Below are positions 14,767 through 22,957 of a stretch of DNA of 25,553 nucleotides, in pieces; positions within the stretch are counted from its first letter, which is position 1, and each line of letters opens with the position of its first letter. The stretch is taken from the NCBI GenBank assembly GCA_035529155.1, contig DATKXF010000047.1:1-25553 (forward strand), in the 5' to 3' direction. A program made the translations under genes and the position numbers. Below the pieces are notes generated by a model, which saw only the letters and a program-made list of their open reading frames with translations, searched no databases and had not been told where the DNA came from. Origin of the DNA: JAAEEP01 sp035529155 (GTDB lineage Archaea > Thermoplasmatota > Thermoplasmata > Methanomassiliicoccales > JAAEEP01).

Positions 14767-15843
14767 TCACTTGACCATGTGGCAAGCCACATAGTGGTCC
14801 TTGGCGATCTCCCGCAGCATGGGTTCTTCTCTCTCGCAAACCGCTTCTCTAAACTTGCATCTCGTGTGGAATCTGCAACCAGAGGGTGGATTGGCAGGGC
14901 TTGGTACATCCCCGCTGAGCACAATGCGTTCTTTGGTGTAAGTCGGGTCTGGAACGGGTAGGACAGAGAGCAGTGCCTTGGTGTAGGGATGCCTGGGATT
15001 TTCGAAGATGCCATCCTTCGGGGCTGATTCCACCACCTTTCCCAGATACATGACGTTTATGCGGTCGCACATGTACCTGATGGTGCTCAAATCATGTGAG
15101 ATAAAGAGGTATGTGAGATCGAACTCGTTCTGAAGGTCGTTGAGGAGGTTCAACATCTGTGCTTGCACCGAAACGTCCAGAGCGGAGGTCGGTTCGTCCA
15201 GGACTATGAATTCTGGATTGAGCGCCAATGCCCTTGCCACCCCGATCCTCTGTCTTTGACCTCCCGAGAACTCGTGTGGATAGCGATACAGGTGTTCGGG
15301 ATTGAGTCCTACTCTCTCAAGCATCGATGTCACCCTATTTCGAAGCTCCTCCCCCCTGGAGATGCCGTGGACCAGCAGGGGTTCTCCGATAACATCCTTT
15401 ATCAGCATTCTCGGATTGAGGGATGAGAACGGGTCCTGGAAAACGATCTGCATCTCTTTGCGCAGCATCCTGAGATCTTCAGAAGCCTTCATGTCCAGTG
15501 CATATTTCTCCTGGATCTCAAGTAGTTCGTTCTCCTCGCTGGATTTACCGTTGAGTTCTCGGCCATTGAGCTCCTTTTCAAGCTCCATGAGCCTCTCGCG
15601 ATCCGCTTCTGGCATCTTCCAGTAAACGTGACCACTCGTGGGTGATGTGAGCTGGAGCATGGTCCTGCCGGCTGTTGTCTTTCCACAACCGCTCTCACCG
15701 ACAAGGCCAAGGGTCTCTCCCTTACGAATGAAGAATGACACACCATCAACAGCTTTGACGCTGCCGATGGACTTCTTGAACAGTCCACCTCTGATCGGGA
15801 AGTATTTCTTCATGTCCCTCGCTTCGATGAGAATATCGTCCAT
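14767..15843 (-). CDS. oppF: Peptide ABC transporter ATPase, OppF/DppF type
   Basis: The second ATPase of the peptide importer, 358 residues. Walker A GESGCGKT is at 49-56, Q-loop Gln136 in VFQDPFSSLNP, signature FSGGQRQR at 192-199, Walker B ending at Glu217 (VLDEPTSALD) and H-loop His250. The C-terminal oligopeptide-transporter extension has four spaced cysteines (GCRFHTRCKFREAVC, then VAC), a region that binds an Fe-S cluster in some Dpp ATPases. Between Walker A and the Q-loop an unusual charged helical insertion of about 50 residues starts WKMPEADRERLMELEKEL. ATG overlaps the oppD stop by one base, with GGAGGG six bases upstream. Opp versus Dpp specificity cannot be told. Confidence 0.94.
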   Translation of the reverse strand: MDDILIEARDMKKYFPIRGGLFKKSIGSVKAVDGVSFFIRKGETLGLVGESGCGKTTAGRTMLQLTSPTSGHVYWKMPEADRERLMELEKELNGRELNGKSSEENELLEIQEKYALDMKASEDLRMLRKEMQIVFQDPFSSLNPRMLIKDVIGEPLLVHGISRGEELRNRVTSMLERVGLNPEHLYRYPHEFSGGQRQRIGVARALALNPEFIVLDEPTSALDVSVQAQMLNLLNDLQNEFDLTYLFISHDLSTIRYMCDRINVMYLGKVVESAPKDGIFENPRHPYTKALLSVLPVPDPTYTKERIVLSGDVPSPANPPSGCRFHTRCKFREAVCEREEPMLREIAKDHYVACHMVK

Positions 15844-17354
15844 CAGCTTCCCTCCGTGTACAGGTAGCAGGATACGAAGTGATTTGGCTTGACCTCGATC
15901 AGCGGTGGCTTAACCTTCCTGCATATTCCCATGGCGAAGGGGCAGCGGGGGTTGAACCTGCAGCCCGGGGGCGGGTGAACGAGATTTGGCACATTACCCT
16001 CGATGATCTCCAGCCTGCTCAATTCCGCAGTCAATTTTGGTATCGAGTTCATAAGTCCCTGGGTGTAGGGATGCAAAGGTTCTTTGAATATCTCTACCAC
16101 AGACCCGATCTCCGCCATGCTGCCCGCGTACATCACTCCCACGCGGTGGCATGTCTCTGCCACTACTCCGAGGTTGTGGGTGATAAGGAGAATGGAGGTT
16201 CCCATGTCCTCCTGGAGCTCCTTCATCAATTTGAGAATCTGAGCCTGGATGGTAACGTCCAAAGCGGTTGTAGGCTCGTCGGCTATGAGCATTCGCGGCT
16301 TGCAGGCCAAGGCCATGGCTATTGTGACCCTCTGCTGCATCCCGCCGCTCAGCTCGTGTGGATACGACGTCAGAATATTGGAAGGGTCTGGGATCCTGAC
16401 AAGCTCCAGCATGGTCTTTGCGCGATCTATGGCCTCATGCTTGATCATCTTCTCGAACCTGTTCGCTATAGGAATCCTCGATTTGATCCTTAACCAGATG
16501 TCATCTGGATCCTTACCCAGCTTGACGCAGTCCTTGCGATATGATCGCAGCATGAAGGTCTTGAGAGATTTGAACGATTCTGAGTAGAAAAGAGATCCAC
16601 AACTCGAACAAGATTCGTCATCAGCGTTCACCATGTTCTTGCAGTGGGAACACTGCATGTCGCCTGAATCATTGCGGACCTTACTAGCCTGGGGGGTCTT
16701 CAGTTCTTTGATCCTCCGATCGATCAGACCCACGGCCGAGGTGGCGACCTCCTTCCTCTCGTGGAGAAGGATGGTCTCAGAGATCTGATCTCCTGCCGTG
16801 AAGGTGGGATTCAGGGATGACATCGGTTCCTGGAATATCATGGAGATGTACTTTCCTCGAATCTTCCTGATATGCTTCTCACTCGCCTTGAGGAGATCAT
16901 AAGGAGTCCTCAGTTTCTGAAGCTCATTGATAACATCTACATAATCCCGCGAGCTGGAATCCATGGAACTGTACATCTGGCGTTTCTTGTCTTTTGATAT
17001 CTTCCTTCCGTTACCGTAAAAGTAGTTCTGGATCGTCTCGACATCCGCCTCAGAGAGCTCCTTCCTTATTTCGGACAACTTACTTTCGAGCGAGTGCATC
17101 TCTGCACGCTTTTCGTCGGGCATAGCGAAATATATGGATCCCTTCTCTATCTTGCCAGGCGGTGAAGGAATCAACCTAAGGATGCAGTTGGCCGTTACAC
17201 TTTTCCCGCATCCAGTCTCACCAACAAGGCCGAATGTCTCTCCTTTCCTGATCTTTAGATTTATGCCATCCAGCGCCTTTACTACGCCTTGGTAGGTGTA
17301 GAAATTGGTGTATAGGTCCCTGATTTCAATCAAGACATCTTCATCCACCGTCAT
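15843..17354 (-). CDS. oppD: Peptide ABC transporter ATPase, OppD/DppD type, with internal zinc ribbon
   Basis: The first ATPase of the importer. It is 503 residues, against about 330 for usual OppD. The core motifs are intact: Walker A GETGCGKS (45-52), Q-loop Gln175 (IFQEPMSSLNP), signature LSGGMQQR (335-342), Walker B ending in Glu360 (IADEPTTALD) and ITHNLG. Two insertions explain the extra length. A charged, probably coiled-coil segment lies at about 76-165, and a four-cysteine zinc ribbon at 235-252 (CSHC-x10-CSSC) sits between Q-loop and signature. The C-terminal peptide-transporter cysteines are present. GGAGGTGA lies one base before the ATG, which is tight; a GTG two codons in (17346-17348) has better spacing and could be the true start. 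Confidence 0.93.
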   Translation of the reverse strand: MTVDEDVLIEIRDLYTNFYTYQGVVKALDGINLKIRKGETFGLVGETGCGKSVTANCILRLIPSPPGKIEKGSIYFAMPDEKRAEMHSLESKLSEIRKELSEADVETIQNYFYGNGRKISKDKKRQMYSSMDSSSRDYVDVINELQKLRTPYDLLKASEKHIRKIRGKYISMIFQEPMSSLNPTFTAGDQISETILLHERKEVATSAVGLIDRRIKELKTPQASKVRNDSGDMQCSHCKNMVNADDESCSSCGSLFYSESFKSLKTFMLRSYRKDCVKLGKDPDDIWLRIKSRIPIANRFEKMIKHEAIDRAKTMLELVRIPDPSNILTSYPHELSGGMQQRVTIAMALACKPRMLIADEPTTALDVTIQAQILKLMKELQEDMGTSILLITHNLGVVAETCHRVGVMYAGSMAEIGSVVEIFKEPLHPYTQGLMNSIPKLTAELSRLEIIEGNVPNLVHPPPGCRFNPRCPFAMGICRKVKPPLIEVKPNHFVSCYLYTEGS

Positions 17355-17355
17355 C

Positions 17356-18417
17356 TCACCTCCTCAGCCTAGGATCGAGTATATCCCTTAGACCGTCGCC
17401 AAACAGGTTGAATCCCATTACGAATAAGAATATGAATATTCCTGGGAAGACCCACATCCACCATGGATTATACGCCACTCCCTGATAGTAATGGGTGGTC
17501 AGGAAGTACTGCTGACCATCAGATATGAGTTTTCCCCATTCGGCCGTTCCTGCTGGCACGCCGAATCCGATGAAACTGAGTCCTGCGGCCACAAGCACCA
17601 CGACACCCAAATCCATGGTAGCCGCCACCAGCATTGGGGCGAGGGAATTGGGTACCACATGGTTAAAGAGAATCCTGCTCCTTTTGGATCCGACTGCCCT
17701 AGCTGCTTCCACATATGTGTTTTCCCTGATCGAAAGGACTTGACCTCTCACCAATCTTGCATACGGCGGCCACCACACCACGATCAAGGCGAGCATGATG
17801 TTCTCCAATGATCTACTAAGTACGGCCGCCACTGCCATGGCCAAGATCAAGCCAGGGATGGAAAGGAACACATCCGTGACTCTCATCAGTAGTTCGTCAA
17901 CTACCCCACCGAAATAGCCGGCTATCGCTCCTAAGACTATGCCAATGATGGCTGCTATAATAACAACCAATAACGAAATATAAATTGATGTCTGAGTGCC
18001 CCATATTACGCCGTAGTAGATATCGATGCCAAGCTTTCCCGATCCGAAGATCATAGTCCAGTTCGTCGGCTCGCCTTCCACCATTACGATGGTCTCGGCT
18101 CCTGGTGGTTTTGGGCTTTGCCAATCCCTTGGAATGTATGTAGGGTCATCGGGATGAAATGGGGGCGCCAGCACTGGAGCCATAATAGCAATGACAAAGA
18201 AACCGATGACAATGATGAGGCCGACCACGGCCAGAGGGCTCTTTTTCATGAGAAATAAAGAGAATCTCCACTCTCTCAATCGAGGAGCCATGTTCTTCTT
18301 CAACAAATCCAATTGCTTCGAAATTGCACCACTCTGCCTCGAACCCTTTGTGACATCATCTGATTTAGTCTCCGCTTTGGTTTTCTTATCGTCGTGTTGA
18401 TCCCCCAACGATATCAC
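17356..18417 (-). CDS. oppC: Peptide ABC transporter permease, OppC/DppC type
   Basis: An inner-membrane permease of 353 residues. It has a charged, disordered N-terminal tail of about 55 residues, a first helix (SPLAVVGLIIVIGFFVIAIM), an extracytoplasmic loop and five further helices. The ATPase-coupling EAA motif is YVEAARAVGSKRSRILFNHV. The DGLRDILDPRLR ending is typical of DppC. The GTG start overlaps the oppB stop as GTGA and has GAGGGTGAG about six bases upstream. The extracytoplasmic loop between helices 1 and 2 (about 85-130) is longer than in bacterial DppC, where it is the face that meets the binding protein. Confidence 0.95.
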   Translation of the reverse strand: MISLGDQHDDKKTKAETKSDDVTKGSRQSGAISKQLDLLKKNMAPRLREWRFSLFLMKKSPLAVVGLIIVIGFFVIAIMAPVLAPPFHPDDPTYIPRDWQSPKPPGAETIVMVEGEPTNWTMIFGSGKLGIDIYYGVIWGTQTSIYISLLVVIIAAIIGIVLGAIAGYFGGVVDELLMRVTDVFLSIPGLILAMAVAAVLSRSLENIMLALIVVWWPPYARLVRGQVLSIRENTYVEAARAVGSKRSRILFNHVVPNSLAPMLVAATMDLGVVVLVAAGLSFIGFGVPAGTAEWGKLISDGQQYFLTTHYYQGVAYNPWWMWVFPGIFIFLFVMGFNLFGDGLRDILDPRLRR

Positions 18418-19427
18418 TCCAGTCTCACCCTCGGGTCAAGGTACGCATATAGTAAATCGACAATCAGATTCGCCAATACATAGACTATCGCTATTATTAT
18501 GGTGAATCCTAATATGGAATTCCAATCATTCAGAAGAAGCGCAGAGACCGACCATCTCCCAAGTCCTGGCCAGTAAAAGATGGATTCGGTTAGAACAGCT
18601 CCTGCTAATAGGCCTCCGAATGCAAGTCCGATTATAGTGGTGGTAGGAATTAGTGCGTTCCTCCTTGCGTGTTTCTTGATAACTACTCTATCAGGAAGTC
18701 CTTTCGATCTGGCGGTCTTAATATAGTCCTGTCCTAACACCTCGAGCATGCTAGATCTCATCATGCGGGTGATGATTGCGATTGTGCCGAAGGCAAGGGT
18801 GATGGCAGGGAGGGCAAGATGCCAAACCACGTCCGCGAAAAGATCCAATTTACCGTTTAGGAGGCTATCTATCAGATAAAAGTTGGTGTACTCGGTGAAT
18901 CCTTCTAAGATGTATTGGTTACTGATTCGTCCACCTGAGGGAAACCATTGAAGATGGAAGTAGAATATGAATTGAAGAATAATGGCTAAAACGAAAACGG
19001 GGAGTGACACCCCCGATAACGCCATGATGCGGGTTGCATGGTCGATGGGTTTATCGCGTCTCACGGCAGAAATAGTGCCCAAAGCAATTCCAGCCATGAT
19101 GGCTATGACCATACTAACCATTGTTAACTCGAAAGTCGCAGGAAAGAATTCTGCTATACTTTTAGTAACTGGTTGATTTGCATTGACTTTGCTTATCCCC
19201 CAATTCCCCTGGACCATATTAACGAGCCAGTACCAATACTGTACGAAGACGGGGTCATTGAGATGCATACTCTCTTTGATGGCCTCTACCGCATCGGGGC
19301 TCATCTTTTCCGTGATGTATGCTGCGGCGGGATTACCAGTTACCCGAGTGAGAGTGAAAACGAGGATAGAGACGCCCAGAAGCACTGGGATGAGTAGTAA
19401 CAACCTTCGTATGATGTATGTCCGCAT
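18414..19427 (-). CDS. oppB: Peptide ABC transporter permease, OppB/DppB type
   Basis: The first permease of the importer, 337 residues from ATG 19427, the usual length for DppB. The start MRTYIIRRLLLLIPVLLGVS is the canonical first helix. The TRVTGNPA and NWGISKV segments and the EAA motif (YIKTARSKGLPDRVVIKKHA) confirm the family. A longer frame starting 20 codons upstream is rejected because its extra residues overlap the promoter. GGGAGTGA (19438-19445) sits ten bases before the ATG, and TATA CCTTTTATAGC lies about 45 bases before it. It starts the oppBCDF operon, separated from the binding-protein gene by a terminator. Confidence 0.95.
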   Translation of the reverse strand: MRTYIIRRLLLLIPVLLGVSILVFTLTRVTGNPAAAYITEKMSPDAVEAIKESMHLNDPVFVQYWYWLVNMVQGNWGISKVNANQPVTKSIAEFFPATFELTMVSMVIAIMAGIALGTISAVRRDKPIDHATRIMALSGVSLPVFVLAIILQFIFYFHLQWFPSGGRISNQYILEGFTEYTNFYLIDSLLNGKLDLFADVVWHLALPAITLAFGTIAIITRMMRSSMLEVLGQDYIKTARSKGLPDRVVIKKHARRNALIPTTTIIGLAFGGLLAGAVLTESIFYWPGLGRWSVSALLLNDWNSILGFTIIIAIVYVLANLIVDLLYAYLDPRVRLE

Positions 19428-19466
19428 CTTCAAGCCGTCACTCCCAGACCGGAAAAACACTATTAT

Positions 19467-19477
19467 GCTATAAAAGG
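19467..19477 (-). promoter_or_regulatory. TATA box of the oppBCDF operon
   Basis: CCTTTTATAGC on the minus strand predicts a transcript start near 19447, just before the oppB SD at 19438-19445. The permease/ATPase operon can therefore be expressed independently of the binding protein. Confidence 0.6.
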
Positions 19478-19589
19478 CTTTTTTCAAATTGCTTATACGT
19501 GTTTTGGGACTATAAATATGATGGCCATATAATCTGCAAATCGTCCAGTTTTCACTACGAAATCAGTTGTGGGAACAATATCATATCAT

Positions 19590-19633
19590 CTATTTAATAT
19601 AAAAAAATAAGGAAAAAGAAAAGAGGTTTTTGC
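19590..19633 (-). terminator. Pyrimidine/T-rich terminator of the binding-protein gene
   Basis: Directly after the stop the minus strand reads GCAAAAACCTCTTTTC, then TTTTTCCTTATTTTTTTATA, two strong T tracts. This fits archaeal termination and may set a high binding-protein to permease ratio if partly read through. Confidence 0.6.
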
Positions 19634-22030
19634 TTACTTGCTCATTGCGTAGAAGTAGAACTGAGAGTACATCGGGTTGAAGTAGTATCCAACCACCCAA
19701 GCACGCTCGACATGGAAATTCGTTGCCTGAGCTGTCCAGACATAGTACGCGTTCTCGTATACAGCCTGAGAGATCTCAAGGTACATCTCTGCCCTGAGGG
19801 TCTCATTGAGCTCCATCGCAGCTTCCATGATCATCGCGTCAAGGGTTGCATTGCTGAGGCTCAGGAAGTACGGGTACGCACCGTTACTATGCAGGAACGG
19901 ATTGACGTAGTCATCTGGGTCGGCGTAGTCAGGTCCCCATCCCAGGAAGAACACTGGAAGAGCAAACCCATAGAGTGAGTCGAGGTATGTAGGCCAGTCG
20001 AGTGCCTGCACTTCAACGTTGATCGTTCCGTTTATAGGTACCAGCTCAAGACCCTCCCTTAGCAGGAAGCAAGCGGCTTCTCTTTCATCGTTGCCTGCAT
20101 TATAATACAGTCTGATAGTGAAACCATCTTCCCCATAGGTAGTCTTGTTCAGGAACTCAGCGGCCAATGAGTAGTCCGTAGTATAGTTAGGAATACTCGG
20201 GTCGTAGCCGAACATTCCCTGGGGTATCGGACCATTGGGCTGTATAGCCGTATTCATCCAGACGTTGGTCAGGTAGCTCTCGAAGTCGAATGAATGTATG
20301 AACGCGTTACGGATATTCATATCCGCAAAGAAGTCCATTGGTACATCTCCGACGTCCAAAGTTCCAGACATATTCCAGTTGAATCCAAGGAAGTCCATGT
20401 TGAATGTTGGTAGTCCCTCTACGATTCTGAGATCATCGTTATTGATCACGGATGGTCTTTGAACCCTTGGTACGTAGGCGAAGTCCGCGTCACCGGCAAG
20501 CAGCATCATGAGCCTGGTTCCAGTGTCCTGGACCTTCTTTATGATGACAAACTTAACGGGAGCAGGCGCCCTCCAGTAGTCGCCGAACCTCTCCATCAGA
20601 ACGTATTGGTTGGCCTCCCATGCCTTGAGCATGTATGGTCCAGTACCTGCCTCGTTCCTGATCATCCACTCGTTCTGAGTGATGGGAATCACGCCACCAT
20701 GATCCTCAACAGCCTCCGTGCAAACCACGGAACCGACGGTATATGACAATACCTTCAGGAATCCGGGATAGGGGTTGATCAAGTGGAATGTAACCTCGAA
20801 TGCATTAGTGGAATTAACCTCTATTGAAGCATTTATGAGATTCGGGTCAAGCACTTTGTTAGGGCCAGGCCAATCAGGGTACATAACCTGAGCGAGCATC
20901 CACCCAGGACCTTCAGGGTCGTTCATTGTAAGGACTCTCTCGATGGAGTACTCCACGTCATAGCCGTCCATTGTGTAGGCTACCCCAGTCGCATTTGTGT
21001 AGTGGAACTTCACACCTTGCCGCAGGGTGAACGTGTAGTTGAGACCATCCGCTGATATACCGTTGCCCACGGTGGGGACAGCGGTAGCAAGCTGAGGCAC
21101 AAGGTTCACAGTGCTCTCCCTGTCGTACCAGATCAGGTGCTCATAGACGTTCTCCAGTACCTCACCACTAGCGGTGTCGTAGGCAACTGAAGGATCGAGA
21201 GTCTTCGGTTCCCCGATGGTAACCTCCACGAATAATTCAGGGTTCTTGACAACGCCGCCACCAGTCACATCGGCCGGTAGTATGACGACAGTGTGGTAGT
21301 ACCTCTGGACAGCATCGTGAATGCTGGTGACCCTCAGGTACGATGCATAGGCAACCCCATCACCGGTGTAGGTGTAAGAGGCAGTACCTGCCTCGGAATA
21401 GTTACCCGAGAAAGAATTACCATCACCCCAGGACCAGAACATCTCTTCAATGTTGTCTGAGTCTAGTACCCCTGCGTCGTATGCACCGGAAGAATTCCCA
21501 TCGAAGTCGATCGCAGTGTTGTTCTCAATTACTTGGGCAGTAGCTGCCGCAATCGCGAATGGCACTGTATCATTGGTGACATCTCCGGTTGTCTCAGGGT
21601 TCAGAATCTCAACATAGAGGAGTGATTGCCAGTTTGCGTCTGACTCATCCTTGTCATCTGTAACGGTCAGAATGATGATGTACTTCCCTGGATAATCGTA
21701 TTCATGTGTGACGATCGACGCAACGCTCATGTTTCCAGAAGTCGTTACACCATCACCAAAGTTCCAGGAGAAATCAACAATGTCACCATCGGGATCTTCA
21801 CTTTCCGTTCCATCGTAAGTTATTGTATCGCCAGGCATGGCCAAGGTCTCACTTGCCGTCGCCACAGCAGTGGGTCCCTTGTTCTCAGCCTCACCTCCCA
21901 TCAGAATCAGGGCTCCGGCTATCGCCGCCACAACAATAATAATGACGACTATGGCCGCGATGACTTTTGTCATCGAGCCTCCGCCGCCGCCCCGCTCTTC
22001 AGGAAGGGGTATTTCGCCTTCACCTTCCAT
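19634..22030 (-). CDS. Membrane-anchored peptide-binding protein with two PKD domains
   Basis: This is the solute receptor for the adjacent importer. From ATG 22030 it is 798 residues. A glycine-rich cytoplasmic tail (PEERGGGGGSMTK) precedes one transmembrane anchor (about 22-45, IAAIVVIIIVVAAIAGALIL). A PKD domain (about 52-142, SWNFGDG ... YPGKYIIILTVTDD) and a second divergent PKD-like domain (about 155-250, WSWGDGNSFSGNY) follow. The SBP_bac_5 fold fills about 266-798 (TIGEPKTLDPSVAYDTASGE, GTGPYMLKAWEANQYVLMER). The anchor is N-terminal and uncleaved; there is no lipobox. AAAGGAGG lies seven bases before the ATG, so a longer upstream frame is rejected. The PKD pair probably acts as a stalk through the S-layer; that role is inferred. 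The gene is likely highly expressed. Confidence 0.92.
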   Translation of the reverse strand: MEGEGEIPLPEERGGGGGSMTKVIAAIVVIIIVVAAIAGALILMGGEAENKGPTAVATASETLAMPGDTITYDGTESEDPDGDIVDFSWNFGDGVTTSGNMSVASIVTHEYDYPGKYIIILTVTDDKDESDANWQSLLYVEILNPETTGDVTNDTVPFAIAAATAQVIENNTAIDFDGNSSGAYDAGVLDSDNIEEMFWSWGDGNSFSGNYSEAGTASYTYTGDGVAYASYLRVTSIHDAVQRYYHTVVILPADVTGGGVVKNPELFVEVTIGEPKTLDPSVAYDTASGEVLENVYEHLIWYDRESTVNLVPQLATAVPTVGNGISADGLNYTFTLRQGVKFHYTNATGVAYTMDGYDVEYSIERVLTMNDPEGPGWMLAQVMYPDWPGPNKVLDPNLINASIEVNSTNAFEVTFHLINPYPGFLKVLSYTVGSVVCTEAVEDHGGVIPITQNEWMIRNEAGTGPYMLKAWEANQYVLMERFGDYWRAPAPVKFVIIKKVQDTGTRLMMLLAGDADFAYVPRVQRPSVINNDDLRIVEGLPTFNMDFLGFNWNMSGTLDVGDVPMDFFADMNIRNAFIHSFDFESYLTNVWMNTAIQPNGPIPQGMFGYDPSIPNYTTDYSLAAEFLNKTTYGEDGFTIRLYYNAGNDEREAACFLLREGLELVPINGTINVEVQALDWPTYLDSLYGFALPVFFLGWGPDYADPDDYVNPFLHSNGAYPYFLSLSNATLDAMIMEAAMELNETLRAEMYLEISQAVYENAYYVWTAQATNFHVERAWVVGYYFNPMYSQFYFYAMSK

Positions 22031-22051
22031 TAGCTTTCCTCCTTTATCTCT

Positions 22052-22194
22052 ATATATTATAGGATAAACTAGATTTTGTAACAGTTCGTTGCTATATATA
22101 GGTTGTGGATTTGTCTGGACACTGGACAATACGATTTACATTTTTTGGAAATTTTACCCTAATTCATTAATATTTTTGGACAAATTATCCAAAA
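22052..22194 (-). promoter_or_regulatory. Promoter and candidate operator region of the binding-protein gene
   Basis: CCTATATATAGC (22091-22102) is a strong TATA element giving a leader of about 40 nt that includes the SD; a second TATA-like run lies at 22052-22060. Upstream on the minus strand, TGTCCA occurs at 22116-22121, 22123-22128 and 22177-22182. TTTTGGA-7 nt-TCCAAAA forms an inverted repeat at 22174-22194. These are plausible regulator sites; none is a motif I can name. The rest of the gap up to 22285 shows nothing clear. Confidence 0.5.
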
Positions 22195-22285
22195 TGTCAA
22201 GACGGGTGAGATTTTTAGACCCCATCACAGGAAATATGCTATCAATTAAATCCTGTAGATGGTAATTAATTTCCAGACAGGGATT

Positions 22286-22948
22286 CTAGATAATCTCGAG
22301 TTCCACCTGGCTCGTTCCTTGGAGAATGATCCTCCTCGCCCATTCGAGCTTCCTAATCTTCTCCTCGAGGGTTCTCCCCTCTTTCTTCCGGGGATTGTCG
22401 AAATCGAATCCTATAAGGATTATTTTTCGAGAACCGAAGTGAAGCGCCAACATCGCCGCTCTATCTCCATCGGTGAATCCCCCGAAATTAAACAAGTTGC
22501 CGAATGGCCTGCACTGGACCGTGGGAGTGATCAATCCTGAAAAAAGGGGGAGGTATTCCCTGATCTTATCAATGTTGTCTCCATGAGCGTGGATAACAGC
22601 CACGCTTCCAAGGATATTTGATTCGACTTCGTCTCCGATATTTCCATCGAGATCGGTGACGATAATATCTGGAATCACTCCAATCGCCAGGAGCGATGTG
22701 GTTGCGCCATCAGCTGATATCACCGTCCCCCTCATTTCCGCCCTTTCTAAAGCTTCCTCCAGATCAGGTCCATGGCCAACTATCGTCGCCGTCTCGCCCA
22801 GCCTTCTGCCCAAACATTCTATTCCGCAAATGCTGTCCTTTGGGCAGATCGAATCTAGAAGTCTTGCCGCCTCAACATCCTTCCCTGGATCAAAACCCAT
22901 GTTCTCCAGGATATCAAGGTAGATGGGCTCCCACTCTTCGAATTCCAT
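22286..22948 (-). CDS. mptE: 6-hydroxymethyl-7,8-dihydropterin pyrophosphokinase, MptE type
   Basis: The archaeal DUF115 replacement for FolK, which pyrophosphorylates 6-hydroxymethyl-dihydropterin on the way to tetrahydromethanopterin or folate-like cofactors. The 220-residue protein shows ATIVGHGPDLEEAL, VISADGATTSLLAIGVIPDI followed by IVTDLDG, SVAVIHAHGDN and a FTDGDRAAMLALHFGSRKII segment, the conserved nucleotide and metal sites of MptE. The first 45 residues form the usual N-terminal helical region with EEWEPIYLDILENMGFD. ATG 22948 is chosen over an in-frame GTG three codons upstream because AGGTGTG lies just before it. It follows the DUF373 gene with no real gap and is co-transcribed. 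Confidence 0.9.
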   Translation of the reverse strand: MEFEEWEPIYLDILENMGFDPGKDVEAARLLDSICPKDSICGIECLGRRLGETATIVGHGPDLEEALERAEMRGTVISADGATTSLLAIGVIPDIIVTDLDGNIGDEVESNILGSVAVIHAHGDNIDKIREYLPLFSGLITPTVQCRPFGNLFNFGGFTDGDRAAMLALHFGSRKIILIGFDFDNPRKKEGRTLEEKIRKLEWARRIILQGTSQVELEII

Positions 22949-22957
22949 TGAGCACAC

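Noticed and set aside
14760..15014. N-terminal extension of the small two-TM protein into oppF
   Set aside because: The extension is an out-of-frame shadow of oppF. An ATG at 14759 starts a sensible protein right after the oppF stop.
22031..22129. N-terminal extension of the binding protein by 33 codons
   Set aside because: It covers the TATA boxes and SD of the gene.
22174..22194. Inverted repeat as a terminator of mptE
   Set aside because: It lies about 90 bases past the mptE stop, is AT-rich with a weak stem and has no T tract on the correct side; an operator is more likely.
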